Shown here piece by piece: positions 1 through 6,497 of a DNA stretch of 19,336 bases; the stretch's first letter is position 1, and the number at the start of each line of letters is the position of its first letter. The position numbers and the translations under genes are program-made. The DNA lies in NCBI GenBank assembly GCA_023387295.1, contig JAEWIG010000415.1, positions 1-19,336 of the forward strand. Reading direction: 5' to 3'. The DNA is from Bacillota bacterium (GTDB taxonomy: Bacteria > Bacillota > Bacilli > Bacillales > Cytobacillaceae). The notes under the pieces are model-generated. The model was not told the origin of the DNA and made no database searches. It saw only the letters and a list, made by a program, of their open reading frames with translations.

Positions 1-1
1 G

Positions 2-88
2 GGCGGTATTACAGCACTTTTTGTTGCTGTCTATTTGTCAAAGAGAATGATTTCAAAACCGGAGAGAGAACAGAAGGGGAATGCATAA
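2..88 (+). CDS. C-terminal end of a probable membrane protein (partial)
   Basis: An open frame enters from the left edge and ends at TAA 86-88, giving 28 residues. About twelve hydrophobic or small residues (GGITALFVAVYL) are followed by a basic, polar tail (SKRMISKPEREQKGNA). This is the pattern of a last transmembrane helix with a cytoplasmic tail, as at the end of many multi-spanning transporters such as the major facilitator superfamily. The family cannot be named from so little sequence. No convincing terminator follows it. Confidence 0.5.
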   Translation, partial: GGITALFVAVYLSKRMISKPEREQKGNA

Positions 89-328
89 TTTGTCTGATAA
101 TCCGACCTTCGAAAGGGACGAGTTATCCATAGTCGTTTCTTTCCTGGGCGGGCTATTACAATAAGCTACAGACATTTGCTTCTCTTTTGTACTGTCTTTT
201 ACCCCTTCTTTTAAACATTCGCTAATACACCTCTACTAATTTTCTTTCTTCCTAGATAGTTTTATTTTTCTTTGTGTATAGTCTTTTTAATAAGCTTTTT
301 TAGTATGAGTTTTATTTAACTCTCTGAG
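89..328. other. AT-rich intergenic stretch, no feature recognised
   Basis: This stretch holds no open frame with a ribosome site and only very short hairpins, such as CCTT/AAGG around 111-121. It is pyrimidine-rich on the plus strand from about 180 to 300. No terminator or promoter can be supported. Confidence 0.4.
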
Positions 329-513
329 TTGATTGGAGCGGAGGGTACTTGACTCCTCGAAAATGCATTCGCATTTTCTTCGTGCGGTGTTATTTCAAGG
401 ATGCATATTCAATGTCCTGCGGGAAATGAGGGAAGCGGGAGACCCCACAGGCGGTACGCCGAGGAGGCTCCCGTCCCTCCCCGCGGAAAGCAAGTACCCG
501 CAGTGGAAATCAA
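329..513. repeat. Dispersed structured repeat, family B, copy 1 (with internal insert)
   Basis: The ends are inverted (TTGATT at 329-334, AATCAA at 508-513), with GGGTACTT near the left end and AAGTACCC near the right. The core has GGGAGACCCC, GAGGAGGCTCCCG and CCGCGGAAAGC, all found in the same order at 16978-17106. GC content is far above the flanks. I recall closely similar elements scattered between genes of many Bacillaceae, but did no search. This copy is about 60 bp longer than copy 2 because of an insert at 358-418. Short frames running through it are treated as chance. Confidence 0.8.
358..418. repeat. 61-bp hairpin-containing insert inside family B copy 1
   Basis: Copy 2 reads straight through ACTCCTGCGGGA. 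Here ACTCCT (352-357) is separated from GCGGGA by 61 bp that end in a second TCCT (415-418), so TCCT flanks the insert as a 4-bp direct repeat (354-357 and 415-418). The insert opens with a perfect hairpin, GAAAATGC (359-366), loop ATTC, GCATTTTC (371-378). Its next 26 bases resemble the insert in the family A element at 16690-16748. Confidence 0.6.
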
Positions 514-569
514 TGGGCAAACTTTAAAAGCTAAAAACAACAATATGTGCGAAAAAGAGCCTTTTAATA

Positions 570-606
570 TGATATAATCTATGGAAAAAGAATGAATATT
601 CATTCA
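570..606 (+). promoter_or_regulatory. ysmA promoter (extended -10) with FadR-like operator
   Basis: TGATATAAT at 570-578 is a perfect extended -10 (TGnTATAAT), which fits the lack of a clear -35. Just downstream, 589-606 reads AGAATGAATATTCATTCA and contains the perfect 16-bp palindrome GAATGAATATTCATTC (590-605). It matches the B. subtilis FadR operator consensus as I recall it (TGAATGAMTANTCATTCA) at 17 of 18 positions. The operator would begin a few bases after the predicted start of transcription, where a bound repressor would block initiation. Repression by FadR with relief by long-chain acyl-CoA is inference. Confidence 0.65.
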
Positions 607-625
607 TTTTTATAGGGGGAAGATT

Positions 626-1090
626 ATGTCGAAAATAAATTATATTGACGATTTTGCTGCATGGGAAAAGGAATTTACATTTTTTCATCGCATAAAGGTT
701 CGTTTTTCAGAAACGGATATGTTTGGGCATTTAAATAATACGGTTCCATTTACTTATTTTGAACTTGCAAGAATTGAATTTTTTAAGCATAAAGGGTTTA
801 TGCAGGACTGGGTGAAAATTGAGAATGAAACGATTCCTGTTGTTGCCGATCTTCAATGTGATTTTATGCAGCAAGTCTTTTTTGATGAAAACATTAATAT
901 TTATGTTAAGGCAAATTCAATTGGTACTTCATCCGTTGATCTACATTACATGGGGAAGAAAGAAAACGGATCCATCTGTTTTACGGGTAGAGGGACAATG
1001 GTTCAATTTTCAAAAAGGACTAGGAAGGGTGAACCTTGGACTGACCAAATGAGAAAAATGCTTCAGAATCATGTGGAAATGAAAAGCTAA
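626..1090 (+). CDS. ysmA: Acyl-CoA thioesterase, 4-hydroxybenzoyl-CoA thioesterase (YbgC/FadM-like) family
   Basis: A 154-residue cytoplasmic single-domain hot-dog protein. Residues 21-50 contain the family signature: FFHRIKVRFSETDMFGHLNN, where the acidic residue and His-Leu-Asn-Asn correspond to the active-site region, followed by the central hot-dog helix (YFELARIEFF). Members hydrolyse acyl-CoA thioesters; the substrate here is not known. The ATG lies 3-8 bases after AGGGGGAAG, and no upstream start has as good a site. It is the gene just before gerE in B. subtilis, where I recall it as ysmA; here the SPFH/RHH unit lies between them. It has its own promoter and terminator. The FadR-like operator suggests a link to fatty-acid breakdown. 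The family is sure, the substrate is not. Confidence 0.88.
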   Translation: MSKINYIDDFAAWEKEFTFFHRIKVRFSETDMFGHLNNTVPFTYFELARIEFFKHKGFMQDWVKIENETIPVVADLQCDFMQQVFFDENINIYVKANSIGTSSVDLHYMGKKENGSICFTGRGTMVQFSKRTRKGEPWTDQMRKMLQNHVEMKS

Positions 1091-1132
1091 ATAAGGAAGG
1101 AATCTATCCAGGTTCAATTCCATTTTTTGTAG

Positions 1133-1160
1133 AGCAGGTGAATAAGCCCTGCTTTTTTTG
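1133..1160 (+). terminator. Intrinsic terminator after ysmA
   Basis: AGCAGG (1133-1138) pairs with CCTGCT (1148-1153) across a 9-base loop and runs into a T tract (1153-1159). Confidence 0.8.
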
Positions 1161-1170
1161 TTGGAGTAAT

Positions 1171-1207
1171 TTGCATAAATGATATTTAAGTGATATCATA
1201 ATGATAA
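1171..1207 (+). promoter_or_regulatory. Promoter of the SPFH/RHH unit with phased TGATA repeats
   Basis: TTGCAT (1171-1176) and TATCAT (1194-1199), 17 bp apart, form a plausible SigA promoter. Over it lie three TGATA motifs starting at 1180, 1191 and 1202, exactly 11 bp apart. The first two also belong to an inverted repeat, ATGATAT (1179-1185) and ATATCAT (1193-1199). This looks like an operator. A natural candidate for binding it is the ribbon-helix-helix protein encoded by the second gene, which is inference. Confidence 0.5.
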
Positions 1208-1239
1208 CAAATAGATATTGTTTGATGGAGGGATAATGA

Positions 1240-2106
1240 ATGAAAGAAAAAGCAATTTTTAAAGTGAATGGGTTTATCGGGATTGTTATCGGTATTATTG
1301 TTGCAGCGATTGCCATTTTTTGCTTTAAGGAATTTGTTTTTACCGAAAATATAACGATGCTAGTGATCGGAGCGCTATTAGCACTTATCGTACTTGTTAT
1401 GAGTACTGGATTTACCGTGGTCCAACCTAATCAGTCAAAGGTATTTACGCTATTTGGAAATTATTTAGGCGTAATTAAGCAAGAAGGTTTTTGGCTCACG
1501 ATTCCTTTAACTTTTCGAAATAAAGTTTCTCTTCGTGTTATAAATTTTAATAGTGATAAATTGAAGGTAAATGATTTAGAGGGAAATCCGATAGAAATTG
1601 CAGCAGTCTTTGTTTATAAAGTTGTCAACTCTGCGAAGGCAGTATTTGATGTAGAAGATTATCATGAATTTGTTCACACACAAAGTGAGACTGGTTTACG
1701 ACACATCGCTAGTCAATACCCTTATGATAACTTTAATAACGACTTCGAAATCTCACTAAGACAGCATTCAGATGAAGTCGGGGATGAACTAACGAAAGAC
1801 CTTCAGATGAGATTGGCGGTTGCAGGGGTTGAAATTATTGAAGCTCGCATTATGCACCTTGCCTATTCAAGTGAAATTGCTTCTTCCATGCTCCAGCGCC
1901 AACAAGCCAAAGCAGTCTTGGCTGCACGCAAAGTCATTGTTGATGGTGCTGTTACTATGGTAAAATCAGCTATAGAGCAATTAAGCTCAGAGGGCGTTGT
2001 TGAGCTTGATGAAGAAAAGAAAGCGCAAATGGTCAATAATTTAATGGTTGCATTAGTTTCCGATAAAGGGAATCAGCCAATCGTAAATACAGGTTCCATT
2101 TACTAA
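1240..2106 (+). CDS. SPFH/band-7 domain membrane protein
   Basis: A 288-residue protein. Two hydrophobic segments lie near the N-terminus (about residues 10-30 and 39-58), followed by a band-7/SPFH domain from about residue 58 (TGFTVVQPNQSKVFTLFGNY) to about 220. That part includes the LTKDLQMRLAVAGVEIIEARIMHLAY stretch typical of the end of the domain and an Ala/Gln-rich helix (SMLQRQQAKAVLAARK) of the kind that drives oligomerisation. SPFH proteins assemble at membrane microdomains as scaffolds; the role of this one is unknown. The ATG has GGAGGG at 1227-1232, 7 bases upstream. Its stop lies 12 bases before a small ribbon-helix-helix gene. I recall this pair recurring in Bacillus genomes, which suggests a joint function. 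It is distinct from the longer flotillins FloT and YuaG. Confidence 0.88.
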   Translation: MKEKAIFKVNGFIGIVIGIIVAAIAIFCFKEFVFTENITMLVIGALLALIVLVMSTGFTVVQPNQSKVFTLFGNYLGVIKQEGFWLTIPLTFRNKVSLRVINFNSDKLKVNDLEGNPIEIAAVFVYKVVNSAKAVFDVEDYHEFVHTQSETGLRHIASQYPYDNFNNDFEISLRQHSDEVGDELTKDLQMRLAVAGVEIIEARIMHLAYSSEIASSMLQRQQAKAVLAARKVIVDGAVTMVKSAIEQLSSEGVVELDEEKKAQMVNNLMVALVSDKGNQPIVNTGSIY

Positions 2107-2118
2107 GGTTGTGATAGT

Positions 2119-2274
2119 GTGGCTGAAAAAAAGCGATTTTTGCTCCGTGTCGATCCAAAGATCTATGATTCATTAGAAAAATGGTCTGCTGATGAATTTC
2201 GCAGCGTAAATGCGCAAATCGAATTAATTCTAAAAAAAGCACTAAATGATGCAGGAAGATTGAAGAAAGAATAA
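2119..2274 (+). CDS. Small Arc-type ribbon-helix-helix DNA-binding protein
   Basis: A 51-codon frame from GTG 2119-2121 to TAA 2272-2274. The N-terminal strand KKRFLLRVDPKIYDSLEKWS, followed by the helix EFRSVNAQIELILKKALND, is the Arc/MetJ ribbon-helix-helix pattern: a short beta strand with alternating side chains for DNA contact, then two helices, with the conserved 'S-x-N-x-x-I' at the start of the second. AAGG at 2105-2108, overlapping the SPFH stop, is 10 bases before the GTG. It is co-transcribed with the SPFH gene and closed by a strong terminator. Possible roles are autorepression at the phased repeats upstream of the pair, or a partner of the membrane protein. Such short genes are easily missed or called hypothetical. 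Confidence 0.85.
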   Translation: MAEKKRFLLRVDPKIYDSLEKWSADEFRSVNAQIELILKKALNDAGRLKKE

Positions 2275-2293
2275 ACAATTTTTCTGCAAAATA

Positions 2294-2332
2294 AAAAAGA
2301 TCCTATCCCTGTTAGACGGATAGGATCTTTTT
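2294..2332 (+). terminator. Intrinsic terminator after the RHH gene
   Basis: AGATCCTATCC (2298-2308) pairs perfectly with GGATAGGATCT (2318-2328) over a 9-base loop. A run of A precedes it and a run of T follows it, so it could work in both directions. Confidence 0.92.
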
Positions 2333-2407
2333 GCTTAAGAAAATTTTAGATAATTAGGGGCTGGATCCATTAAAATAATAATTCGTTCATCCTGAAGGAA
2401 ATGCAGT

Positions 2408-2436
2408 CACTTCGAGCCTTTGCCTGACATATGATA
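2408..2436 (+). promoter_or_regulatory. SigK-type promoter of gerE
   Basis: GACATATGATA (2426-2436) fits the SigK -10 consensus GnCATAnnnTA exactly. CACT (2408-2411) supplies the AC core of the -35, with 17 bases between AC and CATA. In B. subtilis gerE is transcribed by SigK late in the mother cell, which agrees with this reading. Confidence 0.7.
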
Positions 2437-2501
2437 TCGTGACTAAATATATACCCACTCCAAGGTTCATAGCTGGCGAAAGGCAAGGAGGGTTATAATA
2501 C

Positions 2502-2726
2502 TTGAAGGAGAACGAATTCACACATAAGCCGTTACTCACCAAAAGAGAAAGAGAAGTATTCGAACTGTTAGTACAAGATAAAACAACAAGAGAAATCGCT
2601 GGTGAATTGTTTATAAGCGAAAAAACTGTTCGAAATCATATTTCGAATGCCATGCAAAAGCTTGGTGTTAAGGGGCGATCACAAGCTGTTGTAGAGCTCC
2701 TTCGAATGGGAGAGCTAGAACTTTAA
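2502..2726 (+). CDS. gerE: Spore germination/coat transcription factor GerE
   Basis: A 74-residue protein that is almost wholly a LuxR/FixJ-type helix-turn-helix (residues about 10-70, LLTKREREVFELL and ISEKTVRNHISNAMQKLG). It is nearly identical to B. subtilis GerE as I recall it, and the same length. GerE acts in the mother cell late in sporulation, activating or repressing SigK-dependent coat genes. The start is TTG, 10 bases after AAGGAGG (2485-2491). It stands alone between a SigK-like promoter and its own terminator. Confidence 0.97.
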   Translation: MKENEFTHKPLLTKREREVFELLVQDKTTREIAGELFISEKTVRNHISNAMQKLGVKGRSQAVVELLRMGELEL

Positions 2727-2731
2727 CTAAG

Positions 2732-2771
2732 ACCGGCAATCCTCCATGGGGATGCCGGTTTAAATTTTTTG
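2732..2771 (+). terminator. Intrinsic terminator after gerE
   Basis: ACCGGCA (2732-2738) pairs with TGCCGGT (2753-2759), with further partial pairing of ATCC and GGGAT inside, followed by TTAAATTTTTTG. Confidence 0.85.
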
Positions 2772-2810
2772 TTGTATTTTTCACTAATAATGATTTCGAC
2801 CTTGAAATTT

Positions 2811-2868
2811 CCTCGAAAAAAGGCGAAAATGAATGGCAAAAGGAAGTTACGTGCTTATTTTTTCGAGG
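2811..2868. repeat. 11-bp inverted repeat upstream of ysmB
   Basis: CCTCGAAAAAA (2811-2821) and TTTTTTCGAGG (2858-2868) are perfect complements separated by 36 bp, just ahead of the MarR-type gene. The spacing is long for a terminator, and no good promoter could be placed. It may be an operator pair or an RNA stem in the leader. Confidence 0.6.
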
Positions 2869-2910
2869 GAGCTGACAATACGTAAATAATCATAATGGGG
2901 GCTGGATTTA

Positions 2911-3369
2911 TTGGATTTGGAAGAAGTGAATAAAAGGGAAGAAAAAGATATCGTCGCTGTTATTGAAAAAGAATTGCGTTACATATCGGCAATTATTAAG
3001 CAAAAAGGAAGAGAAATATTAAGTAATTATAAGATTACTCCACCACAATTTATTGCTCTTCAATGGCTTTTTGAAGAGGGCGATATGACGATTGGTGAAT
3101 TATCTAATAAAATGTATCTTGCTTTTAGCACGACGACGGATCTTGTCGATCGAATGGAGAAAAACAATCTTGTTCAGCGGGTAAAGGATCCGAATGACAG
3201 AAGAGTAGTTCGTATTCATCTTTTAGATGAGGGAGAACGAATTATTGATGAGTGTATTCAAAAAAGACAATTGTATTTAAAAGAAGTTCTTGTTAATTTT
3301 TCTGGTGAAGAAGTTCAGCTTTTAGAGAATAATTTAAAGAAATTACATCAAGATATGCGTGGAGAATGA
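2911..3369 (+). CDS. ysmB: MarR-family transcriptional regulator
   Basis: A 152-residue winged-helix protein. Recognition region: MTIGELSNKMYLAFSTTTDLVDRMEKNNLVQR (about residues 60-90), then the wing with DPNDRRVVRIHL, the classic MarR 'D-x-R' wing motif. The C-terminal helices are for dimerisation. The TTG start at 2911 has GGGGG (2896-2900) 10 bases upstream; a GTG at 2926 is an alternative. The stop overlaps the first possible racE start (ATGA) and ends 11 bases before the likelier TTG, so the two are probably co-translated, as I recall in B. subtilis (ysmB-racE). The ligand and targets are unknown. The neighbour suggests a cell-wall link but does not show one. Confidence 0.88.
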   Translation: MDLEEVNKREEKDIVAVIEKELRYISAIIKQKGREILSNYKITPPQFIALQWLFEEGDMTIGELSNKMYLAFSTTTDLVDRMEKNNLVQRVKDPNDRRVVRIHLLDEGERIIDECIQKRQLYLKEVLVNFSGEEVQLLENNLKKLHQDMRGE

Positions 3370-3380
3370 GGCGGTACGTT

Positions 3381-4175
3381 TTGGAACAACCAATAGGCAT
3401 CATAGATTCTGGGGTTGGCGGATTAACAGTAGCAAAGGAAATCATGCGCCAACTTCCACATGAAAATATTGTTTACTTAGGAGATACAGCTCGCTGTCCG
3501 TATGGACCAAGAACAGGCGAGGAAGTGAAGGCCTTTACATGGGAGCTGACAAGATTTTTATTAACAAAAGAGATTAAGATGTTGATTATTGCCTGTAATA
3601 CAGCAACGGCAGTTTCGTTAGATGAAATTCAAAGTGAGCTCTCCATTCCGGTGATTGGTGTTATCTCGCCTGGTGCTAGAACAGCGATTAAAAGGACAGA
3701 TAATCAAATTGTCGGAGTCATCGGTACAGAAGGGACTATTAAAAGTGGAGCGTATGAAAAAGCTCTAAAACAAATAAACAAACAAATAATTGTTCATAGC
3801 CTTGCTTGTCCAAAGTTTGTTCCCCTTGTAGAAAGCGGTGAATATGCAGGACATTTAGCAGAGAAAATGATTTCTGAAACTTTAAAACCGTTAAAGAATG
3901 TGCCTATGGATACACTTATTTTAGGCTGTACCCACTATCCTCTTCTTGAGCCACTTATTAAAAAAGAAATGGGTAAGCAAGTTAACGTCATAAGTTCAGG
4001 TGAAGAAACAGCTAGAGAAGCGAGTACGATTCTTTATCATCATAAAATGCTGAATACGAGTCATGATAAGCCTGAGTATCAATTTTTTACAACAGGTTCA
4101 GAAATTATTTTTAAGAAAATCGCATCTGATTGGTTAATAACACCAATTAAACATGTTCATAAAATTAATCTATAA
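3381..4175 (+). CDS. racE: Glutamate racemase
   Basis: Converts L-glutamate to D-glutamate for peptidoglycan, in the cytoplasm. From TTG 3381 it has 264 residues. Motifs: IDSGVGGLTVAKEI with the catalytic-site Asp at residue 9, IACNTATA with catalytic Cys72, LGCTHYP with catalytic Cys183, and SSGEETARE. TTG 3381 is preferred because GAGGCGG (3368-3374) lies 6 bases upstream and the product then starts (M)EQPIG like B. subtilis RacE. The in-frame ATG at 3366 overlaps the ysmB stop but has a poorly spaced ribosome site. This gene is also known as murI. A terminator follows directly. Confidence 0.96.
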   Translation: MEQPIGIIDSGVGGLTVAKEIMRQLPHENIVYLGDTARCPYGPRTGEEVKAFTWELTRFLLTKEIKMLIIACNTATAVSLDEIQSELSIPVIGVISPGARTAIKRTDNQIVGVIGTEGTIKSGAYEKALKQINKQIIVHSLACPKFVPLVESGEYAGHLAEKMISETLKPLKNVPMDTLILGCTHYPLLEPLIKKEMGKQVNVISSGEETAREASTILYHHKMLNTSHDKPEYQFFTTGSEIIFKKIASDWLITPIKHVHKINL

Positions 4176-4176
4176 G

Positions 4177-4198
4177 ACCTTCTAACGAAGGTTTTTTT
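4177..4198 (+). terminator. Intrinsic terminator after racE
   Basis: ACCTTC (4177-4182), loop TAAC, GAAGGT (4187-4192), then a run of seven T. It separates racE from recQ. Confidence 0.85.
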
Positions 4199-4254
4199 AT
4201 CGCTGAATACAAACTATGCTAAGATAGAAGAAAAAATGGAAATAGGTGATATTT

Positions 4255-6393
4255 TTGATTGCTGAGGCAGAACATTATTTAAAGCAATATTTTGGCTACA
4301 CCTCATTTCGGACTGGACAGAGAGAAATTATTGGAAATTTATTAGCTAAGAAAAACACGCTTGGAATCCTACCGACTGGAGGTGGAAAATCAATTTGCTT
4401 CCAAATCCCTGCTCTACTCCTCCCTGGCATTACGATTGTCATTTCCCCCTTAATCTCTCTTATGAAGGATCAAGTAGATGCGCTGACAACGGCAGAAATC
4501 CCAGCAACTTTTATTAATAGCTCTCTAATGCAACAGGAATACCGAGAGCGCTTAACGAGAATTCGAAACCAAGAATATAAGCTCGTTTATGTGGCTCCAG
4601 AACGCTTCGAATCGGACAGCTTTATAAGTTTGCTAAATTCTGTGGCTATTTCCATGATTGTCTTTGATGAGGCACATTGTATTTCTCAGTGGGGTCATGA
4701 TTTTCGTCCTAGCTACCGTTCGATCGTAACGAATTTGTCTAGTTTAAATCAGAGGCCAGTTATTGCCGCGCTAACGGCAACTGCGACAAAAGATGTTGCT
4801 GATGACATAAGAAATCTATTACATATTCAAGATTCAGATAGTTTTGTCACTGGTTTTTCAAGAGAAAATCTTGCCTTTCATATTTTAAAAGGTGTGAATA
4901 AGAGAGAGTTTATTAGTCAATATATTAAACAACATCGAAATGAATCGGGGATTATTTATACATCAAGCCGAAAAGAGGCTGACCAGCTATATCAATACTT
5001 TAAAACGCAGAAGCATTCTGTTGCTAAATATCATGCAGGTATGAATGATAGTGAGCGAAAAAATGCGCAAAATGAATTTGTTTATGACAAGGTTGACATC
5101 ATCATTGCCACGAACGCATTTGGTATGGGAATTGATAAGTCAAATGTACGTTTCGTCATTCACTATAATCTACCCCGTAATATTGAGGCCTACTATCAAG
5201 AAGCAGGGCGTGCTGGTCGGGATGGAGAAAATAGCGAATGCTATTTATTATTTTCCCCACAAGATATTCAGTTGCAAAAGTTTTTAATAGAGGAATCCAA
5301 TTTGGATGCTCAAAAAAGAGAACAGGAATACAATAAATTAAAGCAGATGGTCAGTTATTGTCACACAGAAAAGTGTTTGCAATCTTATATCATTGACTAT
5401 TTTGACCCGGAAAATAATCAAGAAAGCTGTGGAAAATGCAGCAATTGTCTTGATACGCGAGAACAGGTAGACATTACACAGGAAGCTTTAATGATTTTTT
5501 CCTGCATTAAAAGAATGAATGAGCGGTTTGGTGTTACTTTAACTGCCCAAGTATTAAAGGGTTCGCAAAATAAACGAATCAAGGAGTTAGGCTTTACTAA
5601 GCTATCGACATTCGGTTTACTTAAGCATTATAAAGAAAAGGAAATAGCTGACATCATTAACTACTTACTTGCTGAGGAGTATTTAATTTTAACAGATAGT
5701 CAATACCCTGTGATTAAGCTAGCCGAACGTTCTCTGCCAGTTTTAAAGCAACAAGAAAAGCTATTTATGAAAACAACGATACAACCTCCTGTTATGGAAG
5801 TCGAAGAAAACAGTGACCTATTTGAAGTCCTTAGAGTATTACGGAAAAAGCTGGCTGAAGAAGAAGGAGTGCCTCCATATGTTGTTTTTCCAGATACTAC
5901 TTTAAGAGAGATGAGTCAATACTATCCAACTGAAATAGATGCCATGCTTACAATAAAAGGGATCGGACAAGTTAAGTATGAAAAATATGGCCAATATTTC
6001 ATGGAGGAAATTAAACGATTTGTTGATGAAAACAATATAGAAATAGATAAACCTGTGATGCAAGGAAATCGTGAGGATAGTCATCCATCTAAGGAAATTC
6101 CAAGTTATCTATTGTCATATCAATATTATGTGGAAGGATTAGCGATTAAGGAGATTGCCAAAAAACGCAATTTTTCTTTAGTTACCATTCAAGATCATAT
6201 CTTCCGTGCAGCAAAAGAAGGACACGAAATTGAATGGAATAAAATATTTGATGAACAAACTGAAGCTTTAGTTTTGGAAGTGATAAAAAGAGTAGGGAAT
6301 GAAAAACTAAAGCCGATTAAAGATGAACTTCCACCAGAAATTGACTATTTTATCATTAAAGCTGTATTAGCTAAGGATGAAATAAGCAGATAA
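4255..6393 (+). CDS. recQ: ATP-dependent DNA helicase RecQ
   Basis: A 712-residue 3'-5' superfamily 2 helicase used in recombination and fork repair. Order of parts: helicase core with Walker A LPTGGGKS (about 40-46), DEAH box (138-141) with the RecQ aromatic loop, and motif VI QEAGRAGRDG (315-324); a zinc site with Cys374, 392, 395 and 398; a winged-helix RQC domain; an HRDC domain (about 515-590); and a C-terminal helix-turn-helix extension (about 610-705). The last part makes it longer than E. coli RecQ. TTG 4255 is chosen because AGGTGAT (4244-4250) precedes it and the product then begins like other RecQ proteins; GTG 4246 would add three residues. Unlike B. subtilis, it sits between racE and gerM with a terminator before it. 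Confidence 0.96.
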   Translation: MIAEAEHYLKQYFGYTSFRTGQREIIGNLLAKKNTLGILPTGGGKSICFQIPALLLPGITIVISPLISLMKDQVDALTTAEIPATFINSSLMQQEYRERLTRIRNQEYKLVYVAPERFESDSFISLLNSVAISMIVFDEAHCISQWGHDFRPSYRSIVTNLSSLNQRPVIAALTATATKDVADDIRNLLHIQDSDSFVTGFSRENLAFHILKGVNKREFISQYIKQHRNESGIIYTSSRKEADQLYQYFKTQKHSVAKYHAGMNDSERKNAQNEFVYDKVDIIIATNAFGMGIDKSNVRFVIHYNLPRNIEAYYQEAGRAGRDGENSECYLLFSPQDIQLQKFLIEESNLDAQKREQEYNKLKQMVSYCHTEKCLQSYIIDYFDPENNQESCGKCSNCLDTREQVDITQEALMIFSCIKRMNERFGVTLTAQVLKGSQNKRIKELGFTKLSTFGLLKHYKEKEIADIINYLLAEEYLILTDSQYPVIKLAERSLPVLKQQEKLFMKTTIQPPVMEVEENSDLFEVLRVLRKKLAEEEGVPPYVVFPDTTLREMSQYYPTEIDAMLTIKGIGQVKYEKYGQYFMEEIKRFVDENNIEIDKPVMQGNREDSHPSKEIPSYLLSYQYYVEGLAIKEIAKKRNFSLVTIQDHIFRAAKEGHEIEWNKIFDEQTEALVLEVIKRVGNEKLKPIKDELPPEIDYFIIKAVLAKDEISR

Positions 6394-6428
6394 GCTCCAT
6401 ATACATTTAGAATATGTTCAAAAATTTT

Positions 6429-6490
6429 CTCCAAAGACGGTCTAAAATTCAAACAGGCTCGTATACATGTAGTACAAACTGTCTTTGGAG
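6429..6490 (+). promoter_or_regulatory. Inverted repeat covering the gerM ribosome site
   Basis: CTCCAAAGACGGT (6429-6441) can pair with ACTGTCTTTGGAG (6478-6490), 12 of 13 positions by Watson-Crick rules and the other as G-U or mismatch. The right arm contains most of the gerM Shine-Dalgarno (TTTGGAGGG), 7 bases before the ATG. In RNA this stem would hide the ribosome site. There is no T tract, so it is not a terminator. Confidence 0.6.
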
Positions 6491-6497
6491 GGATTTT

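Noticed and set aside
333..527. 64-codon open frame on the plus strand
   Set aside because: It lies within the family B repeat, has no ribosome site, and its codons simply read the repeat arms.
2357..2372. GGGGCTGGAT-like string resembling 2897-2912
   Set aside because: Short and imperfect match, one copy being the ysmB ribosome site region; no further similarity on either side.
6394..6478. Possible SigE promoter for gerM (CATATACA at about 6399, TATACAT at about 6462)
   Set aside because: No matching -35 at proper spacing for either; expected from B. subtilis but not supported here.
6414..6497. 28-residue upstream extension of gerM
   Set aside because: It has no ribosome site and would bury the lipoprotein signal peptide; the frame is open by chance through the inverted repeat.
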